The translations under genes and the position numbers were made by a program. From Alnus glutinosa (Eukaryota > Streptophyta > Magnoliopsida > Fagales > Betulaceae), in NCBI RefSeq assembly GCF_958979055.1, contig NC_084891.1, positions 30,128,001 through 30,192,000 of the forward strand: a stretch of DNA of 64,000 nt, given 5' to 3'. Shown one piece after another: positions 39,061-56,200 of this stretch (its first letter is position 1; each line of letters starts with the position of its first letter). The notes beneath the pieces were generated by a model. The model did not search any database, had not been told where the DNA came from, and saw only the letters and a program-made list of their open reading frames with translations.

Positions 39061-39898
39061 CCCATCATCTACTTAATCAAATTGATGAATGAAAACCTAT
39101 TCTAAAATTGTGGAGGAGAGACATGGGATAGTTTCCGGCTAGGGATTGGCTCCAATTCTTGGCCTGGATTGCAACCTGTTCGACTGTAATTGTGAGAGCT
39201 CTTTGATGTGGCTCATATGTCCAAACAAGTGTTCAGTTTGGGCACATTGACCTGTCATGACTCTCTTTCAATTGTTTATTTTGATTGCAATATCTGTGTT
39301 CAGTTTAGATGCATTGACTTGTCAGAGAGCTTCTTTCAATTGTCTGCTCCGATTGCAAACAAAATATATCAGTTCTCTAAGTAGCCCACACTTCCTTATT
39401 TCATTAAAAGGCCATGAAGGTTTTTAAGATCCTATCCATCCTCTCTTACAAAACAAAAGGTCATTAAATTTGGCCAGTTCAGTCGGAGAATAAGACACCG
39501 CCACATACAGTCAAACACCCATCTCAATGTGTAACAAATGTTGGGTATTCCTTTCCTGCAGTTAGTCAACTTCATCTGAAATTCCAACCGCACCAAATGT
39601 ACATGAACAAGGAATTGATCAAAGAATTATAGAAGTGCATCAAAGTTTTATTCACTTTGCCACCACCTCTCCATCCACTACAGACAACCTATTCTACGGT
39701 TACATTCAAGTAGTAGTGGACATAGTATACAACTGTCCTAAGCTAGAACAAATTTATAACTCTTTCAGTAACTAAACACATATGCTACAATCGGCGTTAA
39801 TGGGATAGTCTAAGCATCCAATTACTCTCACCCTTCCAGTTGCTATTTGTAGTATTCATGAAGATGATGAAAATGTTGCCACCACCACACCCTCAAAT
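39061..39898. other. Gap between CDKB2 promoter and FRS 3' end
   Basis: About 840 bp without a supported gene. It holds the distal CDKB2 promoter and probably the 3' UTR of the FRS5-like gene at its right end. A partly repeated motif around TTGACTTGTCA-like units occurs at about 39220-39345. Confidence 0.5.
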
Positions 39899-44702
<4,804 letters not shown>

Positions 44703-45979
44703 GACTGGATTATACTAAAGTGTCCAATTTTCCCATTAGCTCCCAAAGTTTACAAATTGACGCATTTATTGCAATAAACTTTGGCTAAAGGGGTTTCATT
44801 GCGTCGAAATTACAGCAATTAATGGAGAGTAAAACAGAGGAAGAGGGAAAGAGGAGCCAACTGACCGGGAGATCAGGAGCGTAAAGAGACCTCAGAGAGA
44901 AAATAGAGTGTGATCTTTGAGCAGGCGAGCTGCAGAGTGTAGTGGGGGTTCTTGGCGGGACGGTGAGAGAAGCTCTGCTCTACTTGCAGTTGGGGAGGGA
45001 ATTTGGGGTTTGGAGGGTTTTCAGTTTGGGGAAAACTTTCGGGTGTGAAAGAAAGAGATGGGAACTTTGTTGTTCCATTGGAATAGCAGTGACCTGGTGC
45101 TACGCGACACAGCTTTCCCTCTTTCGTTTGTTTTGAGAGCGACTGCAATTTTCTTTTTCTTTTTCTTTTTACGCAACTCACGAATTCAACTGAAAATTAG
45201 TGAACGAAGTGTTACAGGTTTTTTTATTCGTTTAAGTTATCAAACGAATTTAGTGAACGATTTGAATTTGACTTGTGAGATATCAAAAGGCTGATAAATT
45301 TTTATATGAGTTGTGTTAAGGTCTATATAATCTCAACACGAAATTAACGAGTTAAGGTCCAAAAGTCTAACCCACTCAAATCTAGCGCACTTTCGGCACC
45401 TACTTATAATTGGGAAGATACAATGGCTCAATTTTTAACCTCATGTTTTATATTGAGAAAATGAATAATTTACATAAAGTTAATAGATTATAAAAATAAT
45501 TATGAATGCTAGGTCCCATATTGATTCTTTATTAGTTGAGAATGAACTTTATAAGTGATTATAGAGAACTTTAATTATAACTTAGGCTAGTTCCTTTGAA
45601 GTGAAAGTATAGATGTGACTAGTGCGTTCAATGGATCGTTACTCGATACACTTTACTAGAGGATCCGCAACATTTACATTTTTGTATGAAAAGCATATGT
45701 CATTACCCTCTTACCAGTAGCTATACTGCCATATATAGATCGAGCCAAGTCTATGATCTTTATATTTTCTTAACAATATAGCATGGGAGATCGATCACCA
45801 AGGAAATGCATGCAGATTGGCTGTAATTAATAATGCTAGAGTTTTGCAGCAAAGAAGCTCCCTCTAACTATATTTTTTTCAAGGAGGAGGGAGAATTATG
45901 GCCCTTTCCTAGAAAATCTTCACACACAACAGAATTAAAATGAACCAGAAGCAGAACCCAACTTGGAAAAAAAACAATA
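44703..45979. other. FRS upstream region and UGT 3' flank
   Basis: Bases 44703-45170 are more GC-rich and are probably leader and promoter of the FRS gene. From about 45175 the DNA is AT-rich and gene-free; AAGTTCATT-like repeats near 45210-45360 resemble decayed transposon sequence. The right end is the 3' flank of the glycosyltransferase. Confidence 0.5.
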
Positions 45980-48151
45980 TCAGGTGCCCACTAGTCGAGC
46001 AACAATTTCGTTTATATTCTTATCAGAACTTCCACCCTCATCCACTGCCTCCTTGGCAAACTTTTTCCACTGCATAGCATTCTTCTTAATCTCCTGCCCT
46101 CTCTCTCCGTGCATGACTTCACTGATGCATCTGTCAATTTCTCCCCTAGTCGCAAGACCTTTCTCATCTACTTTTGGCTGAACACCCACTGCCCAAACTG
46201 TCTCCAAAAAATATGCATTAGTCATTTCGTCTAAATACAGTGGCATTCCCACCATTGGCACTCCAAAGCTTATTGCCTCAGCTGTTGAGTTCCATCCGCA
46301 ATGTGTTACGAAGCATCCAATGGCAGGATGGGCCAACACCTCCAACTGTGGGCACCATGCTACCAACAATCCTTTTGTTGATGTCTCCTCCACAAAGTTA
46401 TTAGGGAGATTGCTATCTTCGTTTGCCTTCACCACCCACAAGAAGTTGCTGCTAGTTTGCCTTAGGGCCCCTGCCATTTCTGTCATCTGTTCAGCATTCA
46501 AACCTGCAGCAGTACTGCCAAATGAAATATACACCACCGAACCAGGTTTCTTTGTGTTAAGCCAACTCATGCAGGTCTCACTGTTTGGCTTATAGAGATT
46601 GAAACCATAATCTGCATCATCTTTCACCCTCTTGTCAAGGTAAACAGATGGCACAGTTGGTCCGATGGTCCTAACTACGGGCCAGAGATTGGCCATCCAT
46701 TTTATAACCTGTATTTTACACACATTTACTTGTCATCAATTATATGATAAATCTGTGTTGATAATGAACTTTAAAACATAAAACTTATGTATGCAAACAG
46801 ATTGAATTTCAGGCGGATCATTATTCATGATTTTTCAGACTTCCACAACAGATATATATAAAATTTTAATTCACACTGCATTTATAACAGATTCTATGGA
46901 TTCTTATTAGATTGTGAAGTAATTTTCCATATTCAAGCCGAGCCAGAAGATCAAAATTATTTTCTATATATATATATATATACACAATACATCCATTAAT
47001 ATGCCTGCATACATACTCCTACACGCATGTACATACACATGCACAAGTGATAATTTATTATGGTATTAAAGCAAAGACCTTAAAGTTTAAACTTTGTCTA
47101 CGTTATTTACCTCTCATTTTAATTAAATATTTTACGTATAGGGGGATCGTGAGTTTGAGTCTAAAGGTGAGGGAGAATGTTAGAATATTAATTAAATAAT
47201 TAAATTTATCATTTTTTATAGACTTCAAATTTTGGGATAAGTGCGATTTAATACATATATTGAGATGCATCCATATGATAGGGTGGGAGAGTACTGTATA
47301 TCGAATGCTTTGAGGTCATTTCTACATATGAATCTCTTGCAACTTAAATTACCAGAATTGGATTTTTATTGGACTTCTGGATTAAAGACCATTATCTAAT
47401 TACTTGTGCCAATCCACTAAAGATCAAATTAAGCAATAATCCTAAAAATTGACTTAAATGCCAAAAAATCAAAGAAAAAGCAAGAGGATAATAGAAAACT
47501 ACTCTCCTCTTCTTCCAACTTATCAAATGAGTTAAAAATAATCCAATCTGCCTTCTCAATGTTGCTGAATTGGTTCAATATGATTCTGATTATAGGGGGA
47601 AAACGTCCTTCAACTGAACCTAATGATGGCAAGTTTGGAATTCCAGGTGGCCGCAATCCAGGCATTGAAAAAGCAGGCACCGGAAGTGGCTCATCAGACA
47701 TCTCCATATACATCGGGTAGTAGCTTGCAATAGCAGCACAGGATTGTGTGAAGAATGCCGCACCAGAAACACCCAGTTGCTTGGCTATGTTCAGAGCCCA
47801 AGGTAAATTAGCATCATACACCAGGCACTTCACAGGGTACTCAGACTTCTCTGCTTTCTTGATGAGATCAGGTAAACAACGTGTGGCGCTTGCCTTAAAC
47901 CTCTCCAAGAAGCCGATCAACCCACCTGGTCCTGCAAACCCACCTTCAATGCAGTCATCATAAATTGGTTCAAATGCAATCGACCCAGTTCCAGCTTGCA
48001 TGGAGTTCATGCCAGAGAGTGTCGTGGCTACTGTGATTTTGAGCCCTTTCGAGGCCAAGCGCTTTGAGAGTTGGAGCATTGGATTTATATGGCTTTGTCC
48101 ATGAAACGGGAAAACCACAACGTGAGCACCGTAAGCTCTCTCTTCCTCCAT
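45980..48151 (-). CDS. UGT74-type UDP-glycosyltransferase with abnormal splice donor
   Basis: Two exons, 47507-48151 and 45980-46708, would give 457 aa, normal for UGT74. The start is the ATG before EEERAYGAHVVVFPFH, though an in-frame ATG at 48178 is possible. The catalytic His lies in GQSHINP, and DANLPWALNIAK holds the usual helper Asp. The second exon carries the PSPG donor-sugar motif (WCPQLEVLAH to MPLYLDE) with THCGWNST intact. Its 44th residue is Glu where glucosyltransferases have Gln. The intron should begin after LEEE and end before VIKWM, but the donor reads GAGAGT rather than GTGAGT. Unspliced reading ends 25 residues later. Family enzymes glucosylate salicylate, auxin or other acids in the cytosol. 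It may be a decaying or unusual copy. Confidence 0.8.
47040..47253 (+). mobile_element. TRIM/LTR-type retroelement fragment
   Basis: Primer-binding-site-like TGGTATTAAAGC at 47061-47072 follows a possible LTR end. A purine tract GGTGAGGGAGAA precedes TGTTAGAATATT at 47178, a typical LTR start. The arrangement suggests a small non-coding LTR element in the UGT intron; the left LTR is mostly unrecognisable. Old and incomplete. Confidence 0.5.
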
Positions 48152-48178
48152 TTCTGTACTGGATTCTTTCACCTGCAT

Positions 48179-48654
48179 TAATTATTATTTCCTAAGCTGC
48201 TCTAAGGCAACGGGAGGCAAAACAAAAATCTGTCCTTTAGCATTTCTATCTGTTAGTTTTAAATTTGTTTTACAAGGTTACAGCGACAATTAAGGAGGAG
48301 TCTGTTAGTTTGTATTGCTCTTGGCATGTTAGAGATCTCAGGAGAAGTATACGGAAAGTAGTTCATTCATTTGTGGAGGCCCTTAACTTAATTATCAGAT
48401 AGCTAGCACGTATTTAGTCGTAGCAGAGGGTAGTTTGCAAAGCATATATCTTCATGCTGTTATTAATAGGCATGATTAAATCAACAATTTTTTGTCGAAC
48501 TTTTGAAATAATATCACAATTAATACGGAGGCCGCAAAGCAAGCTCTATGAGCCTTGTACTTTCTTTTCTTTTTTTACTTTTATATATTTTAAGTATACA
48601 CTCGTGAATATATAAAATGGTTAATTATAGAATTTAGTTTTTTTTGGTTAAATA
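48179..48654. other. Upstream region of the UGT gene
   Basis: Presumed leader and promoter of the glycosyltransferase on the minus strand. No other feature was recognised. Confidence 0.5.
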
Positions 48655-49116
48655 GAGTCTCTAAAGCAGTCCCAGCAGATGATCTATAATCCACTGTATA
48701 TCTATAATACATAACATAACTTAAAAAACTTCCTCCATCTGATTCGCTAGTTCATATCTAAAATAGATTTGATGGACATTGGTGAACAGTGCGACGCCAC
48801 ACGCATTGTTCACACATGTATGAATATTCTATTATTAAAAGTTTGCACATTTCTCTTTCATTCTCTGCTTTCTCCTTCTTTTTGTTCCTTTTCATTTCCC
48901 TACCGACGCCAGACGCCAGCCTCTACCTTTCCATCATCTTCATTGAACGGTTGAAGCATCTTCTGCCGGATCGGTCAAATGAAGGGTAGCGTGAAAATGG
49001 GAATTTTGAGAGATTGGAGCAGAGAGATAGACGCCCTGGATCGGTCACGGGGCGGTCGTGTAAGAGGCTGGCAGGGATAGAAGGAAGCGGTTTCGGGCTG
49101 GGGAGTCCAGGTCGGG

Positions 49117-49260
49117 TTAGGTAGAAGACCCAGTACGTTTCGAGACGAAGACGAGGGTTTCGTCGTCGTCGTCGAGGAACTGGGCGTTGAAGTTGATGGA
49201 GATGCCATTAGTGAGATGGTGGTCAGAGCTTAGAGTGGCTGTGGGGTCGGTGGAAACCAT
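49117..49260 (-). pseudogene. 47-codon ATG-started frame inside the TIR element
   Basis: The frame starts MVSTDPTATLSS and continues INFNAQFLDDDDETLVFVSK before a stop. Composition and start context look like the N-terminus of a host protein, but I do not recognise the source. It is most likely a captured exon fragment, not a gene. Confidence 0.35.
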
Positions 49261-49276
49261 GGGCCGCCAACGAAGA

Positions 49277-49515
49277 TGATTCATCGTGGGTTGATTTTGA
49301 TTTTCCGGTGTTTTGATTTTGATTCACCGGTTGGTTGATTTTGATTTTGATTCACCGGTGGGTTAATTTTGATTTTGATTCACTGGTTGGTTGATTTTGA
49401 TTTTGATTCACCGGTTGGTTGATTTTGATTTTGATTTCCGGTGGGTTGATTTTGATTTTCCGATGGTTGATTTTGATTTTGATTTTCCGGTGGTTGATTT
49501 TGATCCGGTGGGTTG
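49277..49515 (+). repeat. Minisatellite, GGTTGATTTTGATT units
   Basis: At least eight imperfect tandem units of about 20-32 bp built from GGTTGATTTTGATTTTGATT plus CACCGGT- or CCGGTG-type linkers. It lies within the TIR element at 48655-49791. Confidence 0.85.
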
Positions 49516-49791
49516 ATTATGGTGCGGTGAATTATGGTTGAGGTGAAGGACTTCAGATCGTGGAACAGTGCTTAAAAAGCCATTTCCGGTGGGTTTGTGT
49601 TGAAGAGTGGGAATGAGGTTTTAACAAAAATAATAAAAAAAATATTAAAAATGATTATTTTAATAAAATAGATATAAATTTAGATAATATGTTGGAGAGT
49701 AGTTTTAAAGGTGGTTAGCTATATTAGCCAAAAATGAGTTTTGGTTTGTAGAATAGATTGAAATTTAGATGATCTGCTGGGAGTGGTCTAA

Positions 49792-50256
49792 CATGTTAAA
49801 ATCTATAACCCTTCTTCGGGGCATTATAAAGATCTACTAGTGCAGTCCACGGACGACACGCGCCGCCTCGATACTAGTCTGTCTAGAAACTACCGAGGCA
49901 TGTTCTTTTCAAAAACCGGGTGCAATATGGGTATGTCTCAAACTATGCCATTACAGTCAGACACATTGAAGCGTATCAAATAATGTAAAATGCCTGGACG
50001 CTATTGATCTCATGGAAGCTTCAAAGCAACAGAAAACATAATCTACCTTTCTATCATAACAAAAACAAAATTTCATCTTTTTCACAACTTGCAATACAAT
50101 CCTCTCAATTATCTTGCACAAAAAAAAAATAATAAATAAAGTTGATGTCAAAAAGTGAAACTCAGTTCTGCACCTACATTTTCATGATAGGAAGACGACA
50201 ATTATTTTAGAATTTAAGTACCAAAGTCATCAGAACTGGAATGATAATAACTATGT
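49792..50256. other. 3' flank of the PFP alpha gene
   Basis: Probably includes the PFP alpha 3' UTR on the minus strand. Nothing else was recognised. Confidence 0.5.
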
Positions 50257-53200
50257 TTAGAAGGATGTGTTGGATGAAGGTGAAGCCATCACTGAGAGAA
50301 CGTCTGTCACGGAAGCCATGACGCTCAAAGCTGCTTTCAGAACATCCTGTGAACACCCTGGCTTTACGATGGTTCGCACCTGAAGAGAAAAGAGGAATTC
50401 AATGAGAAATTATTTGCAACCAAAATAAATACATGCCAAAATCTGATATTCATCTTATACTACTAGATGTTGATCAGCAAAACTGCAAGTTAGAGAAGGG
50501 ATAGCATTGGAGAAAAAAATGACTATCTTCTCCTTCCATGGTACACAATGGAATCGAAATCCATTCACCCCACAGGGTACTAAATCCCCAGAAGCTGCAA
50601 CATCATATCATATGTTATGACCGCATGATTATGCACTTTCAGATCATCCTCTTAAGTCATATATAAGCACAAAATGAACAAAAACCAAGATGTTGCACAG
50701 ATGATGCAGGCTAAAAGAAACTCAAGGAAACAAGCTCAAATGCCAAAGAAATCATGAAATTATGTTCATATTTCAACGATGGCATATCCCACTCAATGCG
50801 AATGCAGCAGGAGATGGGGCGGGCATGAGGCTTAAACCGGATCCTCAACAGGCTACTCCGTACTCAAGTCTTGTTGTAAAATTTCCCTGCAAATGAGAAG
50901 TCTCTAGGCTAGACCCCTAACAGGGACGACTGGCTGGGGAAAGAACCCAAAAGCAATAATTGCAGTCGATAGTTTTGAAAAAGAATTTCCATCATGGCCC
51001 CAAAGGTCAAGCTGTGTTACTTCCCATATAAGATGTTTTGAGCCCAATTAGGACTAGGGAAAATAACGGTCTATGTATATTGATGCAATTCTTTCAATAG
51101 AAAGAACAAAGCTTTAAGCTAATATTTTCAGCTCATAAGGTCTCTGAGGTTTGTGTGACACAACCTTAATAGAAGGTGTAACAAGTTTGTGTGATGCAAC
51201 CATAGATTCATGAAATTTATAAATCAAATTGAGAATAAATGTGATAGTTGATATACCATAACAAATTGTCATATCACAAGAGAATGCAAGGTTGCAGCAC
51301 AAAAAACTATCATGTTTGAACATCCCAAAGAATCGAATCCATCAACAGAAAGTGATGGATTACAAAACCTTGCCAAAGGAATGGTTCTTTGCTTTCTCAT
51401 TTTCATAGCAATGTTCATAGAATGCACGAGTAGAACTACAAATTTGAGACCATAGAATTGTAAGCACCTGGTCAAGATATTGCTGCAGTTTCTTGATGCG
51501 GCCCATGTAATCCTGGTCTTCAACACACAGACTTAGAGCCTTAGAATCAGCACCAGGACCATCAAACTGAAGGGGTCCTGGATTTCTGTAGAGGTCATCC
51601 ATCAAAAATTTTGCTGCATTTTGCCTCAATAGACTGTAACCAAAGCCACCCACCAGTGTAGAACCAGAGTTAAAATAAAATCTAGTGGCACAAAAAATCA
51701 ACACATAATTCAAGCAAGTTGTGTGGCCAAATTGTGTGTGTGCGCGTGCGCGCGCACGTGTGTGACTGAGAGAGAGAGAGAGAGAGCAAAAATAATCCTA
51801 AAATATAAAATAAAAAGAAATCAATTTGAAGAAAATCAAATATCATTTATAACTTTTTATTCTTTATTTCTCTTACATTGTACTAAATACCAACACCAAT
51901 CAGGCATCTCACGTGCAATCACTAAGAGACTTACTCATATGCTTTGCCTCTCAAGTCCACAGTGGCTGGATGAATAGCAGGTTTTCCTATTGACGTGGCA
52001 CCTGGACTTTGAGACCAATGCTTCACAGTCATCATTGCCTGATGTTCATCACCAAGTAGTCATAACTGGAGTCAACATTCTCGACAATTGCAAGTATTAC
52101 CAAAGAAAAGAAAACGCTGGAATGCACTGAACTTGAACTAAAAGACATGAAGGAAAATTACAAAACCCATATTTGTCAATTATTATGGCAGAGAATGCTA
52201 TAGAAGTACAGAAACAAAGAAACCTACTGTAATTGGAGCAGCACCACAACGCCATTTGTTCACTGGATTCTTAAGGTTGGTTACAGTTGCCATGTAACCA
52301 TTCAAACCAGCTGCTAAAATATGGTAGCAGATATGCCCAAGAACCTGCAAGGATATGGCCTCAATATTAACATGACAGGAAAATATTAATAGCTAAAAGT
52401 CTGAGGAGATAAAGCAACAGCTAGCTTTTCCATACATAGGCATAGTCACAATCAAATTTTGATGGTAGTGATCCCCGAGCCTGATAACCGAAAAAGTGGC
52501 AGATAGCATTAAATTTCTTCCCTTTGTATGTGCCTTCTTTCTGTCCAAAACACCAAAGAACATTAGCCACTAAGGGTCTTGTTCTATTAAAAACAACTCA
52601 GCATATACAGTTAACTGTAACCAATTATACGTCGGTTCTAATTTTCTTATCTTAAAAGGCAATTAACTGCTGACCTAGAATCATGAATCATATTCATTAA
52701 GCATCAAACAAACAATAGTACAGGATAGAATAGAAGTTTGCTCAGAGACCAAAAAAAAAAAAAAGAAGAAGAAGATAGAATAGAAGTCGAACAAGAAAAA
52801 GTCTTCAGCCTATTAATGATTAAGCAATGCAAACTTCAATAGAGACAAAATGTCTGAATGACAGCAAAATCTGATACCAGCATAAAAGAAGAGAGAGGCA
52901 AGAATAGCAGGAAGGAAGTAATGCACTCAATGGAATTTTGCATTTTGTGCAGAGTGGTTAGGCGCCAAGTGGATGCCAAATCTTTCCCCTAAAGAAATAA
53001 AAATGACTCCCTCCTCACATGATCTCAAGTGATTAGGATTTCTCCCATGCACTTTCAATCACGTAAAACACACACAGGGGGAACATCATCTGAGATCTCC
53101 CAACCAGTAAAAGGTTACCGGGAAAAGAACAAAGCATGTAAAAAAAATAGGGGGGAAGGGGAAACAATAAAAGAAACAAAAAAAATGTGTACCAGGCGCT

Positions 53201-56200
53201 TGTTCATTTCGGTCTCCACAAGATGTGCAAAAAGTTTTTCTGTCTCAATCTGTAAAATAAAGAAAAAAGTATATTAAAGATCTTAAAATTTGATGTGTCT
53301 TTTTCAAAACAGAAGTATCTAAAGCCTAAATACCTGGGATAATTGTGCAGAGTCATCTGATTCAGGGTAAAGGAGCAGCTGTAACATTCAAAATCTCAAT
53401 CTTAGAAGGGCCCTATAACTAGTTAACACTAGATACTATTAGTGGAAGACGTCTTTCAATGGGAAGTCTATGGCAAATTCGTACCTGTTTCTTAATAAAG
53501 GGTGGCAAAAATTCAAACAAAGCAGATGCCCAGGGTGAAAGTTGAGAAGAAATGTTATCAGAAGAAACACCTTGCCTGAGCAAATTATGAATTTCCTGAG
53601 GCACAAAACATTAATATTAAAGCAAGAACACATATTAATAAACTTTTTAATGTCAAATGAAGATACAAAATAAAAGGGAGGGAGAGAGGTGCTGCAAAAG
53701 GAATTACTTTTTAACTGCCTAAGTTACCTTCAAAAGGGCATAAATTTCAGGAATGCTTTCTATAAGCCCTTCTGGTAATAAGATGACTCCATGGTTCTTG
53801 TCTGGTCCAAATAAAATAGATTAGATGAAAAAAAAAAAAAAACTGAAACTATCAGCATCAATGACATTAGAAGCAACTCAAAACTGTTTCAAACCTTGTC
53901 CTGCCCTGGCTTGAACTGCATCACAAATTTGTTTTGTGATATCAAAAAGCGTAAGCTTTAATGCAGCCACCTCCTCCCCAAGAATTACCTGCAAAGTGCA
54001 TATCAAGTTATACATAGAAAAGAGATATAGAAAAACATAGAAGGTATATTAACAAATTCATGATGACAACATCAAATTAAATAACAACAGAAAAGAAATA
54101 CTTACCAGATTGGGATGGGACTGTAGAGTGCACTCCAAAGCAACATGTGATGCCTTCCGACCCATAAGTCGGATAAAATAATAATACTGGAACAGAAAAG
54201 AAGTTATGGAGACTTTTCAACTGAACAAGATCAAAACAGAAACCAGAGACAAGAGCTTTTTACAAACCAAGAAAAAGAAAATTATGGCATAGCAAGATCA
54301 ATAATCATACTCTAATAATCTACCATCAAAATTAAATTGAAACTACCAGTTCATTCACGAGGAATCAGAATAAGGGAACTAGATATCCATTACCTTCTCT
54401 GCGGAGAGTGCATCAGTGCAAACATTGCTGATGAGCTGGGAATTGACCTGAAAAGAAAATTCAATTCTCATCCTCAAGTTTCTTAGGTAACACGTAATCT
54501 CATAACATAATCTTGCAACTCCATCAAAAAAATGAGATTTAGCAACCAAGTGTACAACAGGTGTTGGAAAAGAAATAATATCAACAAGCAAATCGTATAA
54601 CATCAAACAATGTGCTGCACACACACACACACACACCATGTGCCCAGGCTCTAGTTGCATGTAATCTCAAAGCAATAAGAAACAAAACTAAAAAAGGAAA
54701 GGGAAGCAAATTTGTAATTATCTGCAATTATCAAATCTCCATGCACAACATGGAGCACTTTCTTAAAATTACAAGTATACCATCAACTTCATCTGACATA
54801 CCTTACATATTGTATCAAAACCAACATTAGTTTCCACGAACTGGTTCTTAAGATCTCCATTCAGAGTAACAGGTACACCAACCACCTGTGAAATTCATAA
54901 AAGTTCAATCAATAGACTGTGGTAGGACAAAGATATATGGTTAAATAAATTTACACAAGCTAAAAGGTATAGAACTGCAACAGAAGAGTTAAAAAAATTT
55001 AATTATCTGGAGACAACTACCTATAAATATCACTTGAGTATTTCATAAAAAAAAATCACATGCATAGTACCTTTGTTGTGCATTTTGCTTCAGCAAATGT
55101 TTCTGCAAGCTGAGCAGCATCTGTGTTTGATGTCACGCCTTCAAGGATACCAAACATTCATATTCACTAACTTCCAGTTAAAAATATATATGTTAACTTT
55201 AAAAAAATCACTTCCTTTACCTCCTATAATGACAAGGCCATCCAATTTCAAATCTTTGCATGCATTTAGGGCAGCATTAACTTGCTCGATTGTTCTAATT
55301 TGATCTTTTGTCCGTCCCAGCAAATCATAACCACCTAGTGAAGCAGAACCAAATTATACAGTTCATAAGGTTCAAAGTGTGATAATTTAGTATCTGTTCA
55401 TGACAATTTCCTTGTACCACCACCTACCTTGATTTTTGTAGGTTGAAAGAATGTCATCTGTTATCTCAAGAGTTTTCTTTGCAAATAAACCTTCTGAACC
55501 ACCTGTTTACAGTTGCAAAGGTATTGGCTTAAGTAACTAACATTTTTTTTAACGAGAAAATGCACACAACATACTCTCATATGTCAACCAAAGTGACAAC
55601 AAAGCATATTGCAGACAGGCAACATAAGCACAGGTTTCTGAAAAATCTATGTTTTAATATGAAGAATTTGCACAACCAAACACCTTGAAAAAATCATAGA
55701 GAAAGAATAAAAAAAAAGTACATCGGGGCTGATTATAGATATCCAGATGTATGTATACATAGGTGGATAAAAACACATGTCCGACGCAATCACAAACATG
55801 CATACCAATTTATAAAACAACAAGAAGAGAGGAAAAAAAAAAAAATCCCTCCAATAGAAAATGCAGCTTACCTAGAAATCCAAGTAAAGTACTATTGGGG
55901 TTGTGAATTTTAAGAGCATTATGAAGACCCCAAATAACATTATGTCCTCCAGGAGATTGTCTCCCACAAAAGACTATTCCCACCCTGTAAAAATACAACA
56001 CATTAGACAATAAGATGTAATGATAATAGAACAAACGTAAATGGAATGACAATAAAATTACAATCAGATGTGCACCTCATAGCCGGATGCTCAGATATAA
56101 TCTGAGCATCTGGGACTTTTGCAGTTTTCCTGAGAAAGTGAGCCAAAGGCTGACCGTAAGTGTGTGGGAAATATCGGCTTATCATGTGGAAATCATTGGG

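Larger units (their letters stand above)
48655..49791. mobile_element. TIR element with GC-rich, coding-like interior
   Basis: The left end CTAAAGCAGTCCCAGCAGAT (48661-48680) is mirrored on the right by GATCTGCTGGGAGTGGTCTA (49771-49790), and similarity extends inward through GATATAAAT-like sequence. The interior between about 48900 and 49270 is GC-rich against AT-rich ends. It contains a short ATG-started frame (49117-49260, minus) and a minisatellite. No clean target duplication was found. A Mutator- or hAT-like non-autonomous element that captured host sequence is the best explanation. Confidence 0.6.
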
